A stretch of DNA of 64,000 bases from Balanoglossus misakiensis (GCA_040954595.2 CM082587.2:12152001-12216000), one strand, 5' to 3'. Numbered from the stretch's first letter, positions 31,891 through 43,971 are shown. Notes: a model not told the origin generated them from the letters alone. Translations and numbers: made by a program.

Positions 31891-33910
31891 GCAGAATTCA
31901 GGGCATGCTGTAGCGGTTGAATGCAAGATGATGGTAAACCACAGAGTATTGCATTGCAGTAGTCCAGTTTTGATGTGATTAGAGCATGAACCAGCATCTG
32001 GCAAACTTCCTTAGTGAGGTAACGGCGAATGTGGCTGATTTGACGCAGATGAAAGAAAATTGACTTGCAAATTGCATTAATGTGCTTATTGAAAGTGTAA
32101 TTGTCGTCGAATGTCACACCTATATTCCGTGCAGAATTCACAATTTGAACACAACATGATCCAATGCTCATGTGGTTTATGGGACGAGGCGAGCGGTTGA
32201 ACTGAGACCTTATCAGGAGTACCTCGGGTTTGCCACCATTGAGTTGAAGTTTATTATGTGTCATCCAGGTTTTTATTTCGTGAACTGCCCTTTCCATCTT
32301 GTCTAATGTACTTATGGTGTCTAACTGGAAGAAATATTGGTATAGTTGGTTGTCATCGGCATATTGGTGAAAATTGATGTTGTGGTGACAAATAAGTTGA
32401 GCAAGTGGTTGGATGTAGCTGCAGAACAAAAGTGGGCCAAGCACTGAACCGTGTGGTACTCCATATTGTAGATATTGAGGTTCTGACATTGTGCCATACA
32501 AACTGCTGTCTGTTCTTAAGATATGATGAGAACCATTGTAGTGGGATGTTGGTGATGCCCAGTTTTGATAACCTTGAGATGATTGTGTCGTGATCTATGG
32601 TATCAAACACAGAGGAGAGATCGAGGAGAACCATGAGTACACATTTACCGGCATCCAGTGCCATACAAATATCGTTGTTGACTTCAGTAAGTGCTGTTTC
32701 GGTACTGTGATCCTTTCGGTACGCTGACTGCAGTGGTTCTTGTAGTGAGTTGGTAGTCAAATATGATGTCAGTTGTTGTGCTACAATCTTCCCGATTACT
32801 TTTGACAGGAAGGTTAGGTTTGAAACTGGTCTATAGTTCTTGAAAATGTTTTTGTCGAGCGAAGGTTTCTTGAGTATATTGGTGTGATGACTGCTATTTT
32901 AAGTTATTCAGGAACAGTTCCAGTTTTGAGTGACAAATTGATAATTGTGGCTATGATAGTGAGCTGATTACCAAGACATTGCTTAACAAGTGCTGTAGGG
33001 ATGACATCAAGTACACATGTTTTAGATGGAGACTGACGTGTTGGTTATAAGCTGATATGGCTGAGGAGAGGTCATTTCGAGGCTAGGACATTTGATGTAT
33101 TTTGTCGAGATCATGGCTGAAACTATCAATTGAAGTGGCAGATACGACGATAAGATATTTGACGTCTACTGTGTGTTGGTTTCGGAAGAGCAAGTTTTGC
33201 ATTGACAGGATTGTGATCAGAGAGTTCCAAGCAGTCTACAGAGACACTCTTGATGTTAGACGCAGAGTTAGATAAGATGAGATCAAGAGTATGACCCTTT
33301 CTGTGTGTTGGTTGTTGGACCCATTGTTTCAGATTACAGGCGCTGATGATTCCATTGAATTTCTGTGTTACTGGATTCTTATCATCTTCTAGGTGAATAT
33401 TGAAATCTCCTACGATGAAGAGATTACTTGAGCAGGTGACATACTTCTCAAGTGTTGTACTGAACTCTTCCATGAACTGTGGTGCGGTGAATTTATTATT
33501 AACTGATGGTGGTGGACGGTAGACAAGAATTATTTTCATGGAAAGTTTCTGGTGAAGAATAGTTGCTTCCGCTGCCTCAAAAGATTTAACAGAGAGAATA
33601 GGCTTCCAAGCTGTTAATTTTAGTGCTAGCTTATGAATTTAAGCTAAGCCTCCACCGATCTTGCCAACCCCAGGTAGATGTTTGACAGCATAGCCTGGTG
33701 GTGTACATTCAGCCATTACGTGTTCGTCACCAGATTCCTTCAACCATGTTTCAGTGAGTACAAGAATATCAATTTCTTTATCTGTGATGTAGTCTGCAAT
33801 GTCTAATGATTTGCATCTAGCTGAGCGGACATTCCATGTAGAGAGTAGAAGTTCACACGTATTGTGGAAAGGGTGGATCTTGAATACTGCATAGTCACTC
33901 TTCAATGGAT
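31890..33910 (-). mobile_element. CR1/L2-like LINE, most complete copy (unit B)
   Basis: Reading 5' to 3' on the minus strand: an AP-endonuclease domain (33905-33639: STWNVRSARCKSLDIADYI, LVLTETWL; 33539-33126: IVGDFNIHLED, LELSDHNPV), then reverse transcriptase (32760-32353: [19 protein letters not shown]; 32501 onward: [24 protein letters not shown] with the catalytic ADD). Endonuclease and polymerase lie in one order but are broken by stops and frameshifts, so it is inactive. The 3' end is replaced by the GT-rich segment. Confidence 0.85.
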
Positions 33911-34379
33911 ATTTAGTGACTCGCTAACTGTTGCAATTCGTGTGTGTGTAATTTACGTACTTCAAGTTAAATATCGCAACTAGCCGTAATGTTTGACTAG
34001 GGGGAGCACCTATACTAATGCGAGTACCAGGGATTGAAAGTTGCACCTGTATTTTGATCCCTTAGTTACCCGTATAAGTACATTTGTAGTTTAATAACCA
34101 TAGTTCTATTGCAAACCATTCTTTCCGTAGTTTCTTGTTTCAAATATTGTAATCTGAATTTATTTTGATGTTTAACAGGTGTGATTATCTGTATTTGCGG
34201 CCATTTTGAAAAAAAATGGTTGCCATGGAAACTCTTCAACAGATATTTAGTAACTCGCTATCTGAATTTGTTCAGTACACATTAACACACATCTGAGCCA
34301 AGTTTGGTGCTTTTATCACAAAATACACAATCGATATGAAAATTTGGGTTTTGGTGCTCCACTACCTAAGTAACATTAA

Positions 34380-34785
34380 GGATGTACGTTCATAGTATTG
34401 TCATTTTTTTAATTGTAAATTTTTTTATTCTCTTTTGTATGTATAATGAAAATCCGTAATAAAATATAGGGGTCACCGCGCTTGTTTTTGAAATACAGAG
34501 CCATGAAATTGGTCGATAATAGAAGAAATCTGCTGACTCAGCATTTTTCACCAATGGTTTGTTTGTCTATGGCCAAAATTCTTAATGCAATTTATCTCAA
34601 AAAAGAGCGCGGTGACCCCTATATTTTATTTGACCAATGAATTTATATTTGCTGGACTGAGCTATGTGTAAAATTTCGTGAAAATGACAATAGTAGAAGT
34701 TTGTTTTCTGGCGATTATCAATGTAATCCTATGGGAAAAAGACCGGACACGCACTGTTTCCGGTTTATGTTCTGCACGTACATCC
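34380..34785. mobile_element. Ancestral TTAA element, copy B
   Basis: TTAA at 34376-34379, then GGATGTACGTTCA; GCACGTACATCC then TTGA at 34786-34789. Inside, AATAAAATATAGGGGTCACC and its perfect inverse face each other over 25 bp. Confidence 0.5.
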
Positions 34786-34851
34786 TTGATGAAGTTTGCT
34801 GGCTAGAGGGCTCCTAAACCTCCTTAATATTTGACGTCTTCACTCCTACAG

Positions 34852-35084
34852 GACTGCGCAGCTGGAAGTTAAAGTTCAGCATGTTCTGAAGCATGCACGC
34901 TGTGTCCAGGGGTTTCATGTGTGGAACAGCCAGCCTCGCATCACCAACACAATGCGGACTGGGATATTTTGCCAACAATGGAAGTATAGACTGTACGCCT
35001 TGTCCTGCCCCGGGTATAAGTGCCAATATGATGGTATGTCGGAGCCAGAGGTGTGTGAAGATGGATACTACACTAATATAGATG
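34852..35084 (+). pseudogene. GCC-type exon 15, copy B, frameshifted
   Basis: Same two frame changes as A. Reads NIDG at the donor (GTGAGT). Confidence 0.7.
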
Positions 35085-35133
35085 GTGAGTCAGCACTTAA
35101 AGTTTGGGCATTACTGTGTAATCTTTCACTTAA

Positions 35134-35701
35134 AGGCACGTAAGCTGTAACTTTTGGGATAATTTTCATAATTTTTGTTTAAAACTGCACTACCATTAGT
35201 CCATGCAGATGAAGGCAGTGAACTATACACAAGCATTATAAACCCTAAATATGAGTGCATATGCAAGTTTTAACCAGATAAATAATAAAGCTTTGCCGCA
35301 AGCGATTATGGCCGCCACCCTGGGAAAATGCAAGAAACAATGAAAATGTTGCATTTCCGGTTGTGAAACTTCATAAACAAAACATGATCTCATCCACTTG
35401 AGCTCATGGAAGTAAATGTACACCACTGAGACATCAGATTTCCATTTTTCATTGCAATATTGCACTTTTTTTAAAATTGCAGGAATTTTCGTTTTTTCTT
35501 TAATAAAGCTTTGCCGCAAGCGATTATGGCCGCCACCGTGGGAAAATGCAAGAAACAATGTGTCATAAATAAACATTGTGTCATAAATAAGTGTTGAGCT
35601 TGATATATTATCATGAAATATCATTTAATAGACATAATTAAAAGCATATATGAGATTATTTAAAACTTTAATTTTTTTATCCAGTTGCAGCTTACGTGCC
35701 T
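35134..35701. mobile_element. TTAA element, AGGCACGTAAGC type, copy B
   Basis: TTAA (35130-35133), AGGCACGTAAGCTGTAACT...AGTTGCAGCTTACGTGCCT, TTAA (35702-35705). Unit A reads CACTTAAGGCGGACG, the empty site. 568 bp. Contains a 59 bp internal duplication (35284-35342 and 35502-35560) not found in C. Confidence 0.9.
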
Positions 35702-36126
35702 TTAAGGCGGACGATCATCTTATGTGCATGTACGTAATTCTGTGCGTACAAACATTACGTCCAGTCCAAATATTCTGCCAATTTTACATCCAATGCATTC
35801 AAATAGTGGACTGCTTCGCTTTCATCCAGTTTTCATGTGCATCGTATAAGTAGACTTTTGTTTTGTCCCGTCTTTTCACCAAATTTGCTCTTTTCCAAAT
35901 CTCCGACACAGACTATGATCGTCACGATCTTGTCTGTTGTTAGAACAGCACACTGCCGTATGGCATTGACTGTACACAGTTTCTGTTACCAATATCTCTG
36001 GATTGGCATTTTCCTGTCCTCAATCTTTTGCCAGGGATTTTTGTCTCCCCAACCCGCGTGAGAATCCCACGTCTTTGAAGGTATGACTGTGACTATAAGA
36101 TTCTATAAATCTCTGTTTATTTTCAG

Positions 36127-36257
36127 CACAAACATCATGTGCTGATTGCCCAGCTGGTAACCAATGTCCAAATGGTAACACTGTGATTTTATGCTCGGCT
36201 GGTTATTACAGTTCGGCCTTGGACAAAGGATGTCTCGCTGTACCTCTTGCATAACAG
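36127..36257 (+). pseudogene. GCC-type exon 16, copy B, frameshifted
   Basis: Acceptor ATTTTCAG, donor GTAAAC, 131 bp. In-frame TAA at 36252-36254. One base out of register after KGC. Confidence 0.7.
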
Positions 36258-36511
36258 GTAAACTTCTACCCACCCACCTTTATTTCCAACATCAAACATT
36301 AGGTCAGGTAATTTACTAACTGAAAAATAGGATGGGATCATTTTCTATTTCTGTATTTAAAATTTACTGATATAATATATGAATGAAAAAATGACAATTT
36401 TTCCAAATTTGAATAGACCTCTATTTATGAAAATAATTAAAATTTGCACCAAATTTTTACAGTGGTATTCAAAGGTTAACTTGGTGTGTAAATTCTCTGT
36501 TTGATTTACAG

Positions 36512-36645
36512 ATCAGCTGGTGCTGAACATTGTACTATTTGTGAGCAAGGGTACGCCTGCATAGATCCCAGTGCATCGCAATTCAAGTGTACCAAGGGTT
36601 ACGTGTCATTGGCTGGTGCAACAAAATGTACCAGATGTACAAATG
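36512..36645 (+). CDS. GCC-type exon 17, copy B, open
   Basis: As copy A with Q to H before CTIC, T to I (YACID), and N to K before the penultimate CTRC. Confidence 0.7.
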
Positions 36646-37023
36646 GTAAGATTGTGGTACTTGTTCAGTTTGCTGTGTGATGAAACTGAGGGGTATGTGT
36701 GTATGCATGTATGTGTTTACAACAGATTTTCAAGTCAGTGCGACTGGGGTATGTGTGTGTGTGTATGTATGTATGTGTTTACAACAGATTATCAACTCAG
36801 TGCGAGATCTTGCGAGACCCGGTTAGCCATGTGAGATCTTGCAGAGTCTTATGATATTCAGAAAATGGTTGATTAGAAATGACGTTTAATGTCCTCCAAA
36901 GAATTTTCTACATGCCTGTATACTTGTCTCAGAATTATGAAGTGAATCATCTCAAGTAATTTGTTATTTTAAATGACACTGTATCACAAATACATCACTA
37001 AAAACCTCATTTTCTTTAATCAG

Positions 37024-37221
37024 ATGAAATAAGTGAGGAGCCTGCACGCACATCCTGTCTTCTGTGCCCTGCTGGACAATCGTGTTCAGATCCAATGTAA
37101 GATCCGCTCGACTGTGGCAATGGTGAATATGCTATGGAAGGCGACGGCACATGCACGCCTTGTCCAGCGGGATCCAAGTGTCCAACCATGTCACCCGTAG
37201 TGGATTGTTCAACAGTTACTG
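37024..37221 (+). pseudogene. GCC-type exon 18, copy B, one in-frame stop
   Basis: TAA at 37098-37100. Keeps the cysteine (ARTSC) that A has lost. Confidence 0.8.
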
Positions 37222-37457
37222 GTAAGTTGGGCTGCAAATCACTCTTGTGACTTCCCTGTGTTATAGCATGGCATACACAGAAAATTAAACTGTTATGCTT
37301 ATTGGAGTTGATATTGTGATGCACTTTGAAAAACACAATGATTCCACTGAAGAGGTATTGTACAGTAAAACCTGTGATTACGGACATCTCTCTAATAAGG
37401 GATCGTTGGACCAAACCATGGTGGTAAAAATCGTTCTTTGAATTTTTTCTGTGATAG

Positions 37458-37554
37458 GTTCATACTCGCTAGGTTCGGCCACGTCCTTCTGGTTATGAAT
37501 GCACAACTACAAGTGTCACACAGTGCGCTACAGGGCAGTAAAGTGCTGAAGGAG
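37458..37554 (+). pseudogene. GCC-type exon 19, copy B, frameshifted
   Basis: Same early TGA and same displaced SGYECTTTSVTQC as A. Confidence 0.65.
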
Positions 37555-37665
37555 GTAAGTCTTGAAATCCCTTTTCTTCTTGTCTCGATTTGAACATGGT
37601 TCCACAAGTTGTTTACATCACTTGTAGTTTTACATATTTTTTGAGTTCAACAGCTAGCTATACAT

Positions 37666-38331
37666 GGTGTCCTGAGAAGTCAACCAGTATGAGAAGTCGG
37701 TCTCGGCCAGTACGAGAAGTCGGCCTGTGGGAGAGAACCCTGGTACTTTGTGTTATATATAACTGTTTCACTACGAAATGTTTCCTTGATGTACAGGAGC
37801 TGAGATATTTGTACAAATAGCCAATGAATTTTAAAACTGTCTGTTCACTTTTCATGTACGTCACCGGGGTACGTCAACATCAGTCACCTGCACTTCTTGA
37901 GCTGCGCCAGTAGTCTGTTCCTTGTCACGTTTGTTTGTTTGTTTGTTTGGTGTTGTCTCAGAAAGTATGAATATACACATACATCTTCTATGTATTTCAG
38001 TAGGCTTTGAAACAACTCCCTTTAATCAGAAATGTCACAGGAATTTGGCGAACAACCTAAGCTCCTTACGCGGATACGGGGCTGGGGAACTGGTACGGAT
38101 GCCAGACGCCATTATTTGAAATGATGCCATTGTGTTGTCAAGAATTTGGGAAATCCGTCCAAATGAAAATATTTAGTGCAATTATATTTTATTAAGTGTT
38201 GTTATAAGTAATCTGGGTCATTACTGCACTATTCGGGTACAAGTTCAACAACTGGCCGACTTCTCATACTGGCCGACTTCTCATGCGCGCGAACTGGCCG
38301 ACTTCTAATCTGGCCGACTTCTCATGTATTC
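37666..38331. mobile_element. hAT-like element with inverted subterminal repeats, copy B
   Basis: CTATACAT at 37658-37665 and 38332-38339. Left words AGTATGAGAAGTCGG and AGTACGAGAAGTCGGCC; right words CTGGCCGACTTCTCAT repeated three or four times. 666 bp without the nested insert of A. Confidence 0.7.
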
Positions 38332-38382
38332 CTATACATTAGTGAAAATTGGGCAAACTGGTGTTTTCAGACAACTTATGAA

Positions 38383-38484
38383 GTCCTTGTCTCAATGGAG
38401 GTACCTGCCAACAACAGGTAAATTCTTGTACTGCCACAATTTGCATGTGCACAGAGTGTTACTAGGGAACCAGTTGTGAGACAA
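38383..38484 (+). pseudogene. EGF exon 2 remnant, copy C, lost acceptor
   Basis: Starts mid-exon at the unit junction (CCTTGTCTCAATGGAGG) and keeps the TAG and donor GTAAGT. No acceptor, so unlikely to be spliced. Confidence 0.8.
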
Positions 38485-38755
38485 GTAAGTTTGAATCTGT
38501 AGCAGTTAATAATGATAATTATCATTTTTTTATTATGATTTAAACTTCACTGATGTTGTACAAACGCAAAAATAGAAAGGGATAGCAGCTTAGCTCTATT
38601 CCGTTTCGAAAGTTTTTGTTCTTTTAAACTACCTGTGCATTTTTTTTATTTATTCTGATTATGCTAATATGCTAATTTGTCGGTTTGTCACATCACAATT
38701 TTTGTAGGAAACTCACCCCTGATGATCATGGAAAATTTGACCCTTTTCCTTGCAG

Positions 38756-38878
38756 GACTCAACCAGTGTCAACCAAATCCGTGCCAGAATGGTGGCTTCT
38801 GTCAACCGGCTCGAAATTCCTGCTTTGATCTCACCTGCATATGTACTGGTTGCTACAAAGGTGATAGGTGTGAGATAT
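38756..38878 (+). CDS. EGF exon 3, copy C, intact
   Basis: As copy B with one replacement (NQCQPNPC for NQCPPNPC). Confidence 0.85.
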
Positions 38879-39410
38879 GTAAGTATACAGCGCAGTCTCA
38901 TTCAAATACTGCATGTTTCCTGAGCATAGGTGTAGCCATCACCACAGCAGAGCTTGGAGAGTTCTTGACATCGAATGCAAGATTACACTCTTTCCAATCA
39001 AAATCACTTTCGTGGCGCATAATGTCTTGATTGTCTTGGTTCAAGAAACATTATGCGCGACTGGCCAATTTTACTGCCTTTTGTCAACACACATCCACTA
39101 TGGAAATTCTCACTCCAGGCCAGATAGTGTAAATTTACATATGAGTCTACAGGTGTGCTTGAAGTCAAGTCAAGCATTTGCAAGGAACCCTCCTCCAGTA
39201 CACAGGTCTTTGATTTCATGAAGGGAAGCCCTTGCCTCACAGTCACTGCCACGTGATCTATGGAGGTGTGAACAACTTGATACCAGCCTAATATAAGTTG
39301 TAGGCACAATCACTCCACACACCCTTGCCATAATTCTACAAGGTTTTTGCCATATCTGTACTGTAGAATGAGTAGCAAGGAATAAAATGGCGTCCTTTCT
39401 TAATTTCCAG

Positions 39411-40421
39411 TGCAAAACCCCTGTGATCCCAACCCATGTATGAATGGTGGATTTTGCCAGCAAACATCGTGCAATTTCTATTCATGCCAGTGTGTGAACT
39501 CTTACACAGGTGACATCTGTCAAACCATAGACCCTAGAGAAAGAAGGGCGAGCAACTGCGGCAAAGATCAAAGGGTTTGGGGATTATCTGTATGATGATG
39601 TTTTTTTTTGTATATAATTAACACCCAGGACAGTCGGACAATGACTTCCTTACTTCGGCACGTGTCGACCCCACCAGTGATGCGAAAACTTGCCACCAAA
39701 CTGGCACTACTGCATTTCAGCAGCCACTGCGTTTTTTTCTAAAATTCTAAAAGTATTACGATGTCTGTGCTAATTATTATGGTTTGGTGTTCGTCTGTCG
39801 GTTGAATGGTCATTTCTAGTGCCACAAGCTTCATTTAAAAATTGTAAACAAATCATCCATGTTTTTTGCATGTCCGACTGGGCACTCATATTTCTTAGTA
39901 ACGCTGACTCTTTTCGTAATAATTTTATGTTTGCGTGAAGCATTGAAATAAAAATTGTGGTTTAGGGGCATTTTATTTCGCAGTGCGTGAACAATAAAAC
40001 AGATTTCACGAAAACAATTTGTAAACAAACTGGGTGGATTATCATGTGTGCGCTATGGCCGCCAGGCAACCCTCGGTACGGTTAGCTCACAGCCTTGTGA
40101 AATACCCGGACTGTTAGACAAAAGATGCTTGTTTTGGACGCTGTCAGACTCAGATTCAAATTCCTGTTTAACTTGTCCAGATGTGTTCCATAAATAATCG
40201 CTGCGTTCAACCACGTTGCAGTTTTCTCGTCTTCTGCGAGATGTTCTGAGGTGTTGTGATAACTTCACACAAAACACGAGACTTTGCGTTAGTTTATACA
40301 CAGTTAATTTGCAAATTGGATTATTGGGATTTATCTGGAAATAATGTATGCAAAAGAACATCATTTCAAGAAAAAACTGGAGTTGCGCGTCCTTCTTTCT
40401 CTAGGGTCCATGGTCAAACAA
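39411..40421 (+). pseudogene. EGF exon 4, copy C, split by a transposon
   Basis: Exon bases 39411-39524 and 40419-40421 flank an 889 bp element. Removing the element and one TCAAA leaves a 117 bp phase 1-1 exon with a GTGAGT donor and the expected DICQT end, showing the exon was normal before insertion. Confidence 0.85.
39525..40413. mobile_element. Exon-4 DNA transposon, complete copy, unit C
   Basis: Terminal inverted repeats CCATAGACCCTAGAGAAAGA and (inverted right end) CCATGGACCCTAGAGAAAGA, continuing to about 90 bp with gaps (CATCATTT/ATGATG blocks). TCAAA on both sides (39520-39524, 40414-40418). 889 bp with no transposase-like frame, so non-autonomous. A 5 bp duplication with CCAT ends does not let me name a superfamily. 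Confidence 0.85.
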
Positions 40422-40899
40422 GTGAGTATATACTTTCAAGACACCCTGCAAACAAACAAGCCATCTTCATTCCGTAGATCTTTTAAGCTTATTTATACAT
40501 TGTAAATTTTGATGTGAAACTTTATTGGTCTTGTTGCCAAACTTCTGAAGAAATGAGGATATTGTTTTGAAGGGTATTTTATCAGTAGGTAACAAATACC
40601 ATGGCCCTCCATGCAAATACCCACATGGTAAATTAAAACTGTTACAGATGTATTTGATTTCCACATATTGATTACATGTGGGATAATATTGGGTGCTGGC
40701 AGTTTCAGTAAATGAACTGCTCTTAAAAGTTGGGCGTCAGGGCACCCTTGATTTTGCCTGTTCCAAGCTAGAATAGTCTGTCCATATGAATATTTGTTCA
40801 GCAAGTTACAAGCAATCTTTTAAGTTTGGAATGAAAAAATAGTGAAATGACTTGTGATGTTAATGTGCAATTGTTGGTTGATTTACATGCAACCCCCAG

Positions 40900-41022
40900 G
40901 ACTCGATCAATGTTCTCCCAATCCGTGCATGAACAACGGTATCTGTGAGCCAATCAGTGGATCGTGCAGTGCGTTTACCTGTCGCTGTCAAGGCTGTATC
41001 ATTGGAATCAGCTGTGACCAAG
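40900..41022 (+). CDS. EGF exon 5, copy C, intact
   Basis: LDQCSPNPCMNNGIC, EPISGSCSAFTCRCQGC, IIGISCDQ. ISC is unique to this copy (ITC in A and D). Confidence 0.85.
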
Positions 41023-41337
41023 GTAAATTTATCAGACGAGGAACTGTTTTTCCCCCCTCATACCGGTATATTTGTCATAGCTGGCAGCTATGAAATTACC
41101 TGTATATTTAGGATGTGACAAACCAAATAGGCACTTTCAGGAATTGAGTCTTTTTTGCAATTACTAAGTCCTAAACTCCCAAAAGTATAATAAGTAATTC
41201 TTATTGTTCAGTTATACATTAAGGAGGCTTAGTTATAGGAGAACCCGATAGAACCACAGCTGTAGGAATTAAGGAAATGGTCATACCCTAAAAACTTATG
41301 TCACTACTATTTATTTATTTTCATTCCATTGAAACAG

Positions 41338-41454
41338 AACAAACTCCATGTAGGCCAAGTCCATGCCTGAACAATGGGCAGTGTACTCGGCTGTCGTGTA
41401 CAACTTATGAGTGTACTTGTCCAGGATGTTTCACCGGCACACACTGCAGCCAGT
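41338..41454 (+). CDS. EGF exon 6, copy C, intact
   Basis: QTPCRPSPCLNNGQC, TRLSCTTYECTCPGC, FTGTHCSQ. Restores the first cysteine missing in B. Confidence 0.85.
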
Positions 41455-41846
41455 GTAAAACTCATTAAAACAAACATTTTGTCATGCAGGAACTAACATT
41501 TACAATCATGTCTCAATACATTGTCTGTTGGTCATACTTTATATTTTCATCTTCAGCATCACACCTTGGGCCTTGGGAATCGTTCACCTCAAAAATGATG
41601 TACAACTGAAAGAAAACATGTTTATTTGAAGAAAAAAATGTTGATCGTTCATGAAAATTTTCCCTACACAAGATACATATACAGAGATTTTCATAGCCCC
41701 ACAAGTGCGTCCCAGAATGAGCAAGTTGTTTTTGGAAGTGAAGTTCCGTTCAGTATTTACAGTAATGGTAATGATGATGTTTTTATCAAATAGATTTTGA
41801 AAGTAAATATTGCTGAGATAACATTAGGTTGCACTTTTTATTGCAG

Positions 41847-41969
41847 TCCAAGATCCATGCCAGCGAAACAGCTGTCTCAACGGGGCTGTATGTAATGCAG
41901 TGGCCAACTCCTGCACGGCATATACCTGTGCCTGTACTGGTTGCTATGAGGGTAACCGTTGTGAAATAT
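41847..41969 (+). CDS. EGF exon 7, copy C, intact
   Basis: As A except YEGNRCEI. Confidence 0.85.
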
Positions 41970-42533
41970 GTAAGTTTCTGACGTACCGTAAATGACAATC
42001 TTTTGGGCACTTTCTCTTCATGGCAATTGAATTGTGTGGTAACTTCTCATTTCTAAAATTTCCCCAAGAGAAAAGAAAACAGAAATTTCATTTGTATGTC
42101 CGTGCAATTTAGGATAGGCACGAACTTGTGAGGAAGTGTACGAAGCTGGATGTTTTCATCACTCAAATATACAAGAGTTGCCTCTTGAAGACTAGTGTCT
42201 GTAGAGATAATTGTGCATATGAGGTAATCTCTCCTAAGGTGGTGCACACATCTGAGTATTAAGTAAAAGAGACGTCCTTAATTATCCTTACTATTTGGCT
42301 TGAAAAATCAATCTTACTAGGTGTTCTGATTAGAGAGGTGTCCATAAAGACAGGTTTTACTGTATTACCCAAAATAGAGACATTGTCCCTTCATCATATA
42401 CTTAATGCGTGTTCTGGGTATGGTTCCAGTATAATGCTTGTGTCAAAGGATTTTGTTGTGGTGCAGGAATCATCTTTGGTTGAGGTGTAGCCATCTGCAT
42501 TTCATGTTTTTTAAACTATTTTTTTTCTGATAG

Positions 42534-42656
42534 TCATTAACCCATGTGATCAGAATCCGTGTCAAAATGGAGGCTATTGTTCCCAAACACCAAATTCTTA
42601 TACTGACTACACCTGTTACTGCCAGTAGTGTTGGACTGGGGCCATCTGTGCCGTAG
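42534..42656 (+). pseudogene. EGF exon 8, copy C, in-frame stop
   Basis: TAG at 42626-42628, as in the other copies. Confidence 0.85.
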
Positions 42657-43049
42657 GTGTGTCGAATTACTGTTTTATGACACAGCGTGGTATATAAACC
42701 CTCATTTTTGGTATTCTCAATGTGATAGATGGACCCATACACCAATAAATGGGGTGGAAGCATTACTAAGTTTCATCCTTTCAAAATTTGCTGATGTAGG
42801 GTCAAAATTGAGTGTGAGATGCACGTTAAAAAGGAAAGCCTTCTGTATCATGTTGACGGCACATTTTTTAATTTTTCAAGATTCTTACAGAAAAATCCTA
42901 GCAATAGCATCATTATGTTATTTTAAATGTACAGGTTTGAAACAAGGAATGAAGACATTGCTCACATATTTAAACGAAATGAACATCACAAGTACACGTA
43001 CAAGTTTTTGACAAGCAGGTAATTGATACTTTCATTTTTGTTTTGGCAG

Positions 43050-43169
43050 CCATTGATCAGTTATACTCTATGCCTTGTCAAAATGGTGGCACATGCGTTG
43101 CGCGAGACGGCTGTTTCCTGTTTGACTGTATGTGTACCGAATGCTTCACTGGTGCCACATTTACAATGC
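43050..43169 (+). CDS. EGF exon 9, copy C, open, first and last cysteines lost
   Basis: TGT to TTT near the end (FTGATFTM) removes Cys8 in addition to the missing Cys1. GGTC replaces GGIC. Confidence 0.7.
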
Positions 43170-43464
43170 GTAAGTACAAACCAATATTATTTTATTCAAT
43201 GCAAAACACTTGTTATGTATTATATAATATAAGTACGGTACACATATTAAAGCCCTGGTAACTCAAACTTTGGGCTAGCTTAATGTTATCACTATTTTTG
43301 TTTTCGGTTGCAACTGTGGTTTCTTGTCACACTCTAAAGGATTTCACAGCATTTGGTTTTTCAAAACAGCCCTTTGGTTGTTGTCATGTATACATGTACA
43401 TGACTGTGGAGTGTAGTTTGTAGATTCTGTAATTTTGACAATATCTTGACTGCACATCCCACAG

Positions 43465-43587
43465 CTGTCAACCAGTGTCAACCCATCCAGTGTCAGAATG
43501 GTGGAAACTGTGTGCTGACGCCCAATTGGTGTACTGAATTCACATGCTCCTGTACAAGCTGTTACTCCGGCGATTTATGTCAGACAT
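43465..43587 (+). CDS. EGF exon 10, copy C, intact
   Basis: Identical to copy B. Confidence 0.85.
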
Positions 43588-43971
43588 GTGAGTGATTTTA
43601 AATTTCAGATGAAGAGGAACATAATAACATAACACATAATCGGCTTGCAGTTGGTTTCTTCCAACCTGTATCAAACAGTGAATAACGACACAATTTTGGG
43701 GAAATTTATTAAGAATGTGTGTGCCATAAAAGGGGATTGTGTATTTGACCAAACAACAACCTGCACCGTATGGTACACTAAGACACTATTACACCTGTGT
43801 CAAAATTTCATTACGTTTCTTTTGTTGAACATGGAAGAAATTTGTCACAGTGATGTTCTGTTGACCAACTGAGATTTTTACCACTCAACCCTGACTGCAC
43901 AAATCTGTTTAAAGTATATGTAGTAAATATTAACTGTACACAATTTATATCACTTTCTCTTCTGTGCACAG

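Larger units (their letters stand above)
22499..38382 (+). repeat. Tandem unit B of the EGF/GCC gene array
   Basis: About 15.9 kb. Keeps exons 1-4, 6-13 and 15-19. Lacks exon 5, through a deletion joining CGGCACG at 24958 to the downstream intron, and also exons 14 and 20. It ends at the same junction sequence, ACAACTTATGAAGTCC, that closes unit C. The left part matches A in detail and the right part matches C. Confidence 0.85.
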
